Shown: positions 32,807 to 40,585 of the stretch, piece after piece
Position numbering within the stretch: position 1 is the first letter of the stretch
Layout: every line of letters starts with the position of its first letter
Assembly: GCA_000403295.2 (NCBI GenBank)
Contig: KE159605.1
Coordinates: 1,025,409 to 1,089,408 of the forward strand
DNA: 64,000 bases
Direction: 5' to 3'
From: Lachnospiraceae bacterium M18-1
GTDB taxonomy: Bacteria; Bacillota; Clostridia; Lachnospirales; Lachnospiraceae
The notes under the pieces: model-generated
Seen by the model: the letters and a program-made list of their open reading frames with translations, nothing else
Databases searched by the model: none
What the model was told of the DNA's origin: nothing
Position numbers and translations under genes: made by a program

Positions 32807-32860
32807 ATAGTAACACAATATACAGTGTTGGTCAATCACTATTTTTCAATATACTGTATT
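32807..32860 (-). promoter_or_regulatory. Element promoter P3 (ssb operon) with AT-rich palindromic operators
   Basis: TTGACC (32830-32835), 17-base spacer and TACTAT (32807-32812). The -35 overlaps the stop codon of the response regulator gene. ACACTGTATATTGTGT (32813-32828) fills the spacer and AATACAGTATATT (32848-32860) lies upstream within the end of that gene; both match the operator cores at P1 and P2. Confidence 0.78.
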
Positions 32861-33599
32861 TTCCTTTGCAACTGCAGCCAAACCGGTAGCCTACTCCGTA
32901 TACGTTCCGAATGTAACGCGGCTTCCTGGCATCCGTTTCCAGTTTCCCACGGATCCGGTGGACATGCGCCATGATCCCCCCATGGTCTGGCAGGTATTCA
33001 TTCTGCCAGACCGCCTCATATAATTTCTTATATGGGACAGCCCGGCCGTTCTGCGCCGCAAGGTAATGCACAATGTCAAATTCCGTCCGGGTTAGCGGGA
33101 CTTCTTTCCCCCCAAGGAAAACCTGCCTTTGATCCGGTACGATCTGCAGCCCCTCATAATCCCATATTTCGGGGTTGTTTTTGATGCGCCTCTGGAGACG
33201 GATCAGCGCTTCTGCCTCTGCCGCGATTTCTTCTGCCGACTGGGTATTTACAAGATACCCGTCCGCACCGCTTTGGATGGCCTGCAGGGTCTCCTTCCTC
33301 CTTCTCTCTTCCGTTTTCGCTCCGGATATGAACAGAAGCGGCGCGTCGGCTTTCCTGCGCATCTTGCGGATCAGCTCCGCGCTTTCATCCGTATAACGCA
33401 GCATTTCCACCATGCACAGTACGATGTCATGATCCCAAGGAATCCTGTCGTTTTTATGTTCCCTGATTCTATGATACAAAATATCATGTTGCCCAGCCAG
33501 GCAAAAACAGAATTTCTCATACAGCTCATGGCGGTATGAAAGAAATAGTATTTTCTGAGTCACAGCAATATTTTCGTTCCTCATTTTATCTGAGTCCAT
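32832..33599 (-). CDS. OmpR/PhoB-type response-regulator-like transcription factor with degenerate receiver (255 aa)
   Basis: C-terminal winged helix (about 150-245): LTRTEFDIVHYLAAQNGRAV, HVHRIRGKLETD and NVYGVGYRF are typical Trans_reg_C. The N-terminal 125 residues have receiver-like topology, but the strand that should end in the phosphorylated Asp reads HDIVLCMVEML, with no Asp. No histidine kinase is nearby. It is therefore probably controlled by means other than phosphorylation. GGAGGAGG precedes the ATG. A strong candidate for the regulator of promoters P1-P3; this is inference from location only. Confidence 0.82.
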   Translation of the reverse strand: MDSDKMRNENIAVTQKILFLSYRHELYEKFCFCLAGQHDILYHRIREHKNDRIPWDHDIVLCMVEMLRYTDESAELIRKMRRKADAPLLFISGAKTEERRRKETLQAIQSGADGYLVNTQSAEEIAAEAEALIRLQRRIKNNPEIWDYEGLQIVPDQRQVFLGGKEVPLTRTEFDIVHYLAAQNGRAVPYKKLYEAVWQNEYLPDHGGIMAHVHRIRGKLETDARKPRYIRNVYGVGYRFGCSCKGKYSILKNSD

Positions 33600-33805
33600 G
33601 TAATACCTCCTCCAATCTGAGTTTTCATAAAATCAGCCCAGACTTTGGAGGCGCTCTGATATCTGTTTCTATTTTCCCGATACCGTAAGAACTATCTTTG
33701 ATTTTATTTTTTGTCTGCCGTATATAATATCCCATATTTTTTATTGTGTAATGCTCCACATCTGGAACATCATAGAGAAAACTCCCTGGCATCATGCAAA
33801 ATATA
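33600..33805. other. Upstream region of the response-regulator gene
   Basis: About 200 bases with the regulator's ribosome site and a minus-strand ATATTATATACGG stretch that may hold its -10. The element's far boundary probably falls in or near this stretch. No gene seen. Confidence 0.4.
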
Positions 33806-34029
33806 TTATCCATTCACAACCGAAATCTTAAACCTGTCCATGCAGATATTAGTTTCCATTGCTTCATTGATATCGTCCAATGAGAATTTATGTGACACCA
33901 GCTCACCTACCGGGTATCCCTGTTTTGACGCTTCTTTCAGCACTTCCATCGCCTGCAGCCAGTCCTTCGCCTGATAAGTCCAGCAACCTGTCACCTTAAT
34001 CTCCTTGTTGCAGATATCCTGATGCGGAT
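33806..34029 (-). pseudogene. Zinc-type alcohol/sorbitol dehydrogenase, C-terminal fragment
   Basis: Frame NPHQDICNKEIKVTGCWTYQ ... ELVSHKFSLDDINEAMET matches the C-terminal end of medium-chain zinc dehydrogenases (threonine/sorbitol dehydrogenase type). About 74 codons remain; the rest has been lost where the MITE-like element at 34,031 begins. Confidence 0.7.
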
Positions 34030-34030
34030 T

Positions 34031-34196
34031 CTAGTACAGCATTGCATTAATAATTGAGTAATAATCACTCGCTGTCCATACCATTACTGCGTTGGAGTCA
34101 GTCAACGATGCTACCGGCATCGCCTCCTTCCTCCGCCTTGTCCTGACATGGACATCAAGCGCTTATTACTTCAAAATTAATGCAACGCTGTACTAG
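34031..34196. repeat. MITE-like element 1 (166 bp)
   Basis: Terminal inverted repeats CTAGTACAGCATTGCATTAAT (left) and its near-perfect complement ending GCTGTACTAG (right), one mismatch in 21. Bounded by CTAG on both sides, no coding capacity. Internal block CTGCGTTGG...GCTACCGGC...CGCC is shared with the reverse complement of element 2. Confidence 0.8.
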
Positions 34197-34359
34197 TGTG
34201 CTGACCGCATTATATCCAATGAAACTCCGCAGGATAATTTTTCATCGGCAAGGCGGCTGAATGAGGCGTAGCCGGTAGCTACGTCGATTGAAGCCAACGC
34301 AGTCCGATGGAAAATTAGACAAGGAGGTTTGCTGGAATATAATGCGGTCAGTACACTAG
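34193..34359. repeat. MITE-like element 2 (167 bp), opposite orientation, shares CTAG with element 1
   Basis: Terminal inverted repeats CTAGTGTGCTGACCGCATTA and its complement ending GGTCAGTACACTAG. Bounded by CTAG; the CTAG at 34193-34196 is common to both elements. Its reverse complement aligns with element 1 over the central region, so the two are related and lie head-to-head. Confidence 0.8.
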
Positions 34360-34464
34360 GCTGTACCCCCGTTATTTAGTGACTGCTGATTAGGCCTTAT
34401 ATGAATCTCAAAAACAGGTGAAGCCGTCTTGCTGACCGGATCCCCTGGGATTTTTTCGAAAAAA

Positions 34465-35345
34465 ATATGCAGTACTTTATTGACCTTCCCGGATATCAGG
34501 AAGAGCCTCCTTTTGATGCAAGTACATTGACCTTGTTCCATAAGAGTCTGGCCCCCTGAGATCATCCAAGCAAACGAGTACATTCTGGTTCATGATGATG
34601 AAAATACGCCGCCCGCCTCGGGAGCGGGGGAGGCAGAGTCATCAGGAAACAATCCGGACAAACCTAAGAATCAAGGGGGCATTGATCGTAGATGCTGCCT
34701 GTGTCCCGATGAATATCCACTACACAGGATGTCTCTCTGCCCAATGAAACCCACGAGAAACTGGAAGTGATTATCTATCTACCGGTTTTGTAAAGCTTAT
34801 AATCTGAAACTACCAAGGCGGTATGGCAGGAAAGCAAGGAAAGAGTATCCGACTTTCGCAAAGAGCAAGAAGCATACAACAAAGAAGATACGAAAGGCGA
34901 TCAAAAAATAGCTTTTCTTTGTGCATAGAATCCTTGGCTGCCTGGAGCAATATATGAGTGAATGTTACGCCCCCCTGGAAAGAGATCCCTCTTCTGTTGA
35001 CAATCGGGAAACTTTACGAACAGCAGAAGTACATGTATGAAACCAAAATACATGTAGTAGAAAACCCTATTGTCAGTATCAGCCAGCCATGGCTTCGCCC
35101 AAAATCATAAGGGAAAAGTGAAAACATCGGTTGAGTCTGGCGCAAAGCTGGATTTAAGCATAGATGAAAAGAGGGATGCTCGGATTGAAATGATCTTGTT
35201 CGATGCATATAACGAAAGCTGCCATCTCCAGGAGGAAGTCATCGGGTATTATGAACGTACAGGACGATATCCTGAGCGTATATTGGTAGACCAGATTTAC
35301 CAACTTCGGAGACATAGGAACTCCTTCTTTTATGTGGGGAAAGCC
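34465..35345 (+). pseudogene. IS5-type DDE transposase remnant
   Basis: Plus-strand fragments in changing frames: QYFIDLPGYQEEPPFDAST, IVDAACVPMNIHYTQDVSL (catalytic Asp region), KLDLSIDEKRDARIEMI, FDAYNESCHLQEEVIGYY and YPERILVDQIY. Many stop codons and frameshifts, and the C-terminal catalytic part is missing. The family is an IS5/IS1182-like group common in Clostridia. Confidence 0.75.
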
Positions 35346-35661
35346 TTTGATATCTTCATAGGAATAACACATTTGCTACGCCTGCATATATGACAAAAGA
35401 CCATATCCCGTTTTGTATGTTGGAATATGGTCTTTCTGTATTTTCTGTAATGTTTCAATTAGGTCATGGCATTGATGTCTGTTTTTTTGGGTAGTGATCT
35501 GCGCTTCCAGTATGCCAATCACATTTGTAAAATTAGAAAGTCGTTTAAAAAATTGTAAAGTGGCGAAAATAATATTTAACTGCTGAATACTTTTCGCATC
35601 TGAAACAGTTACTGTGACACATACTTTCCATCATTCCTATATGCTTTCATTCATATATAAA
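35346..35661. other. Intergenic region
   Basis: A hairpin-like pair GACCATATCCCGTTTTGTA / TGGAATATGGTC near 35,398-35,432 may end the decayed insertion sequence or terminate the rhamnosidase operon. Nothing else recognised. Confidence 0.45.
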
Positions 35662-37827
35662 TTATTCTTCATGTCTACCCCAGAAGGTATATCTCCCGGG
35701 CTCTACATCCCACTCTTGACCGCCAATAACAATATGGGCCGGTACCTCCGTTTCTATTTCATGTTTTACTCCGTCCTCTTCCTGCGTCCATCTGGACGAT
35801 ACTTTTCCATGGCGTGTATCGATGGAAGCTTCCAGCCATCCCAACCGCCGGTCCGGATGAGGACTGACCTTGACCCGCTCAAATCCCGGATATTCTTCCA
35901 TGATGCGGATACCGGCGGCTGTTTCATATACCCAGTCAGCTACCGCGCCATAGGCATAATGATTGAAAGAATTCATATCCGTGCTCCAGAATTCCCCATT
36001 TTCCATAACACCGTCCCAATGTTCCCAGATGGTAGTTGCTCCTTTATTTACAGAGTAAAGCCATGACGGAAATTCTTCTCTCAGCAGAAGGGAATACGCT
36101 ACATCCGCATGGCCGTAATCGCTGAGGGCATGCAGAATATAGGGCGTTCCCACGAATCCTGTCCGAATCTGGCAGCCATCCTCCATGACCATCGCCGCAA
36201 GCGTGTCAGCAGTTTCCCGCGGACTTTCCGAAAGACCGAATTGAATCGCCAGCACATGTTCTGTCTGTGTCTGATAAACCGGATATGCTTTTCGGAATTC
36301 CTTTACGATCTTCTCATATAATTTCTCATATTCTGACACATCTTCCCCGATCACATGCCCCGCTTTTACAACCAGTTCCGTAGAATATGCATAAAATGCG
36401 CTGGCGATAAATTCCTCCCGGCTGGAGCCTTTATAACTTCCGACCGGCGCGTCCAGCCCCAGCCAGTCTCCGAAATGTTCCCCGTCGGTCCATAAATATG
36501 GAGTTTCCGTGGTATCTGTAATATAGTCCACCCACTTCTTCATACTTTCAAACTGTTCCTCCAGTATCTGCTTATTTCCATAAGTCAGATACATCTGCCA
36601 TGGACAGATGACTGCCGCGTCTCCCCATGCCGCGCTTGGATTATTTTCCGGCATATAATCGGGTATGACCTGCCCTACGGCTCCATTCTCCCTCTGGTCT
36701 GCGGCCAGATCATGAAGCCATTTTCCGAAAAATTTTTCCACATCGTAGTTGTAGCTTGCGGCTTTGATAAAAACCTGTGCATCCCCGGTCCAGCCGAGCC
36801 GTTCGTCTCTCTGCGGACAGTCCGTTGGAACGTCCAGAAAATTCCCTTTTTGTCCCCAGAAAATATTAGAGAAAAGTTGGTTCAGCTTCGGATCCGAGGA
36901 AAGAATATGCCCCGTCCTTCGGATATCCGAACAGACCACGACCGCGGTAAACTGTTCTGGCTTTGCATCCCCTGGAAATTCTTCCAGCTTCAGATACCGG
37001 AATCCAAAAAAAGTAAGCCTCGGATGCCAGGTCTGCTTTCCGTTTTTACACATATAACAGATTTCCGCTTTTGCACTGCGGTAGTTCTCATTATAAAAAT
37101 TTCCGTCCGTATCCAATACTTCTCCATGCAGGATCCGCACCTGATCGCCCTCACCTGCTTCCACGGTAAACTGTACATATCCTGTCACTTCCTGTCCGAA
37201 ATCCACAACTGTTTCCCCTGCCGGAGTCATAAAGACCCGTTTCGCCATGACTCGTTCTGTCTCGCGGATTTCTTCTCCCTCCTGGGGAATCAGGATTTCT
37301 TTTGGCCATTCCAGCTTCTGAACCTGTTTCCATTCCGTTGTCTCAAATAGTGCATCATATACTTCTCCGTCATAGATTTCACTGAACCGAACCGGACTCT
37401 CTCCGTATTCCCAATCCACATCCGTAAAAATATTTTCTTTACTGCCATCCTCATAAAGAATCTGGATTTTCCCTATGATCCCTCCTGGCTGACTTTTTCG
37501 TCGTTCCTTATCCTTGGATTCTTCCCACCCCGGCATAGGAGAGCGAAACCACCCTTTCCCCAGAGTGACCCGCAGTTCATTATCCTTATCCAACATTTCT
37601 GTAATATCATACTTCTGATATTGCAGCCGTTTCTGATAAGCCGTCCAGCCAGGAGCCAACACATACTGACTGACTCTTTTTCCATTCAATTTTGCCTCAT
37701 AAACTCCCAAGGCAGTCAGATACAAAAATGCCTGTTGTACTTTCTTTTCCTGTTTCCAGCATTTTTTAAATACCGGACAAATATCCCCCATATCTGCTGC
37801 CTGAATCCATTCCGCCTGAAACTTCAT
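35662..37827 (-). CDS. Alpha-L-rhamnosidase, GH78 family (721 aa)
   Basis: Inverting glycosidase releasing terminal alpha-L-rhamnose. Domain order: N-terminal beta domains (WIQA...FLYLTALGVYEAKLNG), Bac_rhamnosid-type segment (VVDFGQEVTGYVQF, RILHGEVLD), then the (alpha/alpha)6 barrel with CPQRDERLGWTGDAQVF, SAAWGDAAVICPW, EHFGDWLGLD and TTIWEHWDGV, followed by a C-terminal beta domain. These acidic motifs are the GH78 catalytic region. No signal peptide: intracellular. ATG 37825-37827 follows GGAGG. Last gene of the GPH-esterase-GH3-GH78 cluster. Confidence 0.92.
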   Translation of the reverse strand: MKFQAEWIQAADMGDICPVFKKCWKQEKKVQQAFLYLTALGVYEAKLNGKRVSQYVLAPGWTAYQKRLQYQKYDITEMLDKDNELRVTLGKGWFRSPMPGWEESKDKERRKSQPGGIIGKIQILYEDGSKENIFTDVDWEYGESPVRFSEIYDGEVYDALFETTEWKQVQKLEWPKEILIPQEGEEIRETERVMAKRVFMTPAGETVVDFGQEVTGYVQFTVEAGEGDQVRILHGEVLDTDGNFYNENYRSAKAEICYMCKNGKQTWHPRLTFFGFRYLKLEEFPGDAKPEQFTAVVVCSDIRRTGHILSSDPKLNQLFSNIFWGQKGNFLDVPTDCPQRDERLGWTGDAQVFIKAASYNYDVEKFFGKWLHDLAADQRENGAVGQVIPDYMPENNPSAAWGDAAVICPWQMYLTYGNKQILEEQFESMKKWVDYITDTTETPYLWTDGEHFGDWLGLDAPVGSYKGSSREEFIASAFYAYSTELVVKAGHVIGEDVSEYEKLYEKIVKEFRKAYPVYQTQTEHVLAIQFGLSESPRETADTLAAMVMEDGCQIRTGFVGTPYILHALSDYGHADVAYSLLLREEFPSWLYSVNKGATTIWEHWDGVMENGEFWSTDMNSFNHYAYGAVADWVYETAAGIRIMEEYPGFERVKVSPHPDRRLGWLEASIDTRHGKVSSRWTQEEDGVKHEIETEVPAHIVIGGQEWDVEPGRYTFWGRHEE

Positions 37828-37901
37828 GCTGATTTCCTCCTTTTTGCCAGTATACTGACCTATTGATATTCTGACCGTCTGTAAATCTAAATTCTTCCTT
37901 C

Positions 37902-40319
37902 TTAATTCCGGCTGCATACCGCCGCATCCGCATAATATCTGCGCTCTCTGCCCTCGATCCACAAATCCTCATTGATGTAAAATGCATCTTCCAGCCTGAT
38001 ATCTTCTGAAGAAGATCCCACCTGTACTTTCATCTCTCCCTTTTCAATCTTCCAGCGCATATCTTCGTCCAAAAAAGCCATCTGGCTGGGGCTAACGGTA
38101 AATACTACCTGTTTTTCCTCGCCCGGCGCAAGCTCTACTCTTACAAATCCCTGCAGTTCCTTTACCGGGCGGGTCATGGACGCCTGCTCGTCCCTCAGAT
38201 ATAACTGTACTACTTCCGTACCGGATACTTCCCCAGTATTTTTAACATTCAAAGAAATTTTCAAAGTTTCCGCCGGATTCACCTTCTTTTTCTCCAGTGT
38301 CAGATCCTGATACAAAAATGTAGTATAGGACAATCCATGCCCAAAGTAATAACGAGGCTCATGCGGCATATCCACATAATCCTGGAATCCAATACTTGCC
38401 CCCTGATGCCATGCTGAACCATTGGGATGATTATAATAAACCGGAATCTGCCCTGCAGACCGTGCCACAGAAAGGGGCAACTTTCCAGAAGGATTGTAAG
38501 CCCCTGTCAGGACATTTGTTACTGCTTCCGCACCAAATACTGCCGGAGTCCATGCTTCAATGATCGCATCCAGAAGTTCATCTGCCACATCACTGGTAAT
38601 CGGCCTTCCGTCAAAATGAACTCCAATCAGTGGTTTCCCATATTTTTTTGCTTCCTGTATAAACGCATCCTGACAGGGCGGAAGGTTGATATCCGTTCCG
38701 TCCACTCCCTCAGCCATAGTTGCCACAGAACCGGAACCATTTTTCCCGCCCAGAGTAAGAATCACGACATCCGCTTCTCTGACCATAGTAAGTGCTTCCT
38801 CGAATCCGGAGGTGTCCGCTCCTGCTTTCGGATAACCTGCCGCATAAAGAATCTCTGCTCCTGGCAATTCCGCTTTTAAAACCTCCACCAGACTTCTGCA
38901 GCCTGGATGCAATTTTCTTAATATATCATTGAATTCTTCCGTCTCATCCACCTGCACATTCGTTCCCGAAATCCGCTCCATGCAGATATCCGCAGTATTT
39001 CCTCCTGCACCGACTCCTGCCATGGAATTGGCCGCCGCATGGATGGCCTCCACCATGGATAAATGTGTATAGCCACCAAAATAATAGCGGGCATTCCCGG
39101 CATGCGGTCCGATGACTGCAATTGTCCTTTCCTTCCCGGTAAGCGGCAATATTCCATTATTTTTCAACAGGATCAAGGACTCCTGTGCCGCTTGTTTTGA
39201 AACTTCTGCATCTCCATCATGACGTACTGTCTTCTTCAGTTCTTCCCCTGCCAATGCATATGGATTCTCAAACAACCCCATACGGAACTTCGCCTCCAGA
39301 ATCCGTAAAACTGCCCTGTTCAGTACTGCAATATCTTCCTCGCCATCTGTAAAGCGCGCCTGCATTTCTTCATTATAACAGGACGGCATCGGAAGTTCTA
39401 CATCCATCCCGGCTTTCATACAGCGCAGTCCGGCTTCCCCTTTGGATTCTCCTACGTGCTGTACCTGATATACATTCTCCACCGCACTGTAATCTGAAAC
39501 AACGACTCCCTCGAAGCCCATTTCTGTACGGAGCCAATCTGTCAGATAGTGTTTTGACGCATGGATCGGAAGTCCGCCGATGGAACAGTAGCAGGGCATC
39601 ACTCCTCGAAGGTCAGCATTCCGAATTGCCGCCTGGAACGGCTTTCCATAGATTTCTGATAACAGCCGTTCTCCTGCGTCGACATTTGCTCCATGGATTC
39701 CTCCCTGTGAATTATGAAATCCCAGAAAATGCTTTGCTACTGATTCTGGATGGAGACCCGCTGTCGCAGTCTCCTGAATTCCTTTTGTAAAGGCCGTCCC
39801 CATAGCTGCCGCCAATGTAGGGTCTTCCCCGTAAGGCTCTGACTGGCGCCCCATCCGAGAATCCCTGGAAATATCCAGCACGGGGGCCAGAATCTGGGTG
39901 ATGCCGCAGGACGCCTCCTGCCTGGACACGATCTCCCCAATCTTCCGCTCCAATCCGGGATCAAAGGTCGAACCGCGGTTTACGCCGGACGGAAACGCCG
40001 TCATATCCTGAATAAATGCCCCGCACAGACCCTCCATATGAAATACTGCCGGAATATGATGTTCGCTATTCTCCATAACAATGTCCTGCAGATCCCTCTG
40101 CCACTGTGCCGCCTCTTCCAGAGATCCACATTGTCTGAATTCCAGAGTACTCACCTGACCGATTCCGTGCTGTAAAAACCTCTTCATTGCATCTTCTCTT
40201 CCCTTAACGGCAAACACTCCCGTTACCTGTGCCATCTTCTCATCCAGACTCATTTTTGAGAGCAGATCCAAGGCCCTCTCTTTTGGCTGCAATTCCTTAT
40301 TCAAATATTTCTCCATCAT
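37902..40319 (-). CDS. Beta-glucosidase-type glycoside hydrolase, GH3 (805 aa)
   Basis: N-terminal TIM barrel with VFHMEGLCGAF, FGPVL-equivalent ILAPVLDISRDSRMGR, CKHF-equivalent VAKHFLGFH and nucleophile GVVVSDYSAVENV; C-terminal alpha/beta sandwich and fibronectin-III-like domain (RYYFGHGLSYTTF, GTEVVQLYLRD). Cytoplasmic, no signal peptide. Retains the whole GH3 domain set. Separated from the esterase gene by a terminator-like hairpin, so it may be differentially expressed. Confidence 0.92.
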   Translation of the reverse strand: MMEKYLNKELQPKERALDLLSKMSLDEKMAQVTGVFAVKGREDAMKRFLQHGIGQVSTLEFRQCGSLEEAAQWQRDLQDIVMENSEHHIPAVFHMEGLCGAFIQDMTAFPSGVNRGSTFDPGLERKIGEIVSRQEASCGITQILAPVLDISRDSRMGRQSEPYGEDPTLAAAMGTAFTKGIQETATAGLHPESVAKHFLGFHNSQGGIHGANVDAGERLLSEIYGKPFQAAIRNADLRGVMPCYCSIGGLPIHASKHYLTDWLRTEMGFEGVVVSDYSAVENVYQVQHVGESKGEAGLRCMKAGMDVELPMPSCYNEEMQARFTDGEEDIAVLNRAVLRILEAKFRMGLFENPYALAGEELKKTVRHDGDAEVSKQAAQESLILLKNNGILPLTGKERTIAVIGPHAGNARYYFGGYTHLSMVEAIHAAANSMAGVGAGGNTADICMERISGTNVQVDETEEFNDILRKLHPGCRSLVEVLKAELPGAEILYAAGYPKAGADTSGFEEALTMVREADVVILTLGGKNGSGSVATMAEGVDGTDINLPPCQDAFIQEAKKYGKPLIGVHFDGRPITSDVADELLDAIIEAWTPAVFGAEAVTNVLTGAYNPSGKLPLSVARSAGQIPVYYNHPNGSAWHQGASIGFQDYVDMPHEPRYYFGHGLSYTTFLYQDLTLEKKKVNPAETLKISLNVKNTGEVSGTEVVQLYLRDEQASMTRPVKELQGFVRVELAPGEEKQVVFTVSPSQMAFLDEDMRWKIEKGEMKVQVGSSSEDIRLEDAFYINEDLWIEGRERRYYADAAVCSRN

Positions 40320-40390
40320 ATTTTTGTTCTCCTTTTGCGTTTATTCGTAATTTTCTTCAGGACCTACGGAAGGGTTCCTTACAAGAATAG

Positions 40391-40440
40391 AAAAAGCCGG
40401 GAAGAGCAGGATCCTAAAGTCAAATCCCACACCTCCCGGC
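40391..40440 (-). terminator. Hairpin terminator/attenuator between esterase and GH3
   Basis: GCCGGGAG...CTTCCCGGC stem followed on the minus strand by TTTTTCTATTC. Lies downstream of the esterase gene, 70 bases before the GH3 start. Confidence 0.65.
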
Positions 40441-40585
40441 AAAACAGCATCCTTTGATACTTATTTTTTTACTGTCTTGGACACCGGTTTCTATTTTTTG
40501 TTTTCACGAGTCCTATCTTATCACTTTAAATCTGATCTGTATATACACAAATTTTTATGCATTCCTGCCAGGGTAGTCTTATATT

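Larger units (their letters stand above)
673..33805. mobile_element. Integrated mobile element (IME/degenerate-ICE-like), approximate limits
   Basis: A block bounded by tandem tyrosine recombinases beside uvrB at one side and an alcohol-dehydrogenase remnant at the other. It carries SSB, RecD2, PcfJ, PcfK-like and many unknown accessory proteins, almost all on one strand, plus an AT-rich cargo insert. Both limits are inferred from gene content. No attL/attR direct repeat was identified. No relaxase, VirB4/TraE ATPase or VirD4/TraG coupling protein is present, so it is either defective, mobilised by other elements, or uses unrecognised transfer genes. Confidence 0.6.

Noticed and set aside
35070..35393. 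Plus-strand 107-codon frame as an intact small gene
   Set aside because: It is a surviving piece of the degraded IS5-type transposase (SIDEKRDARIEM, YPERILVDQIY), with the upstream part of the same protein in other frames.
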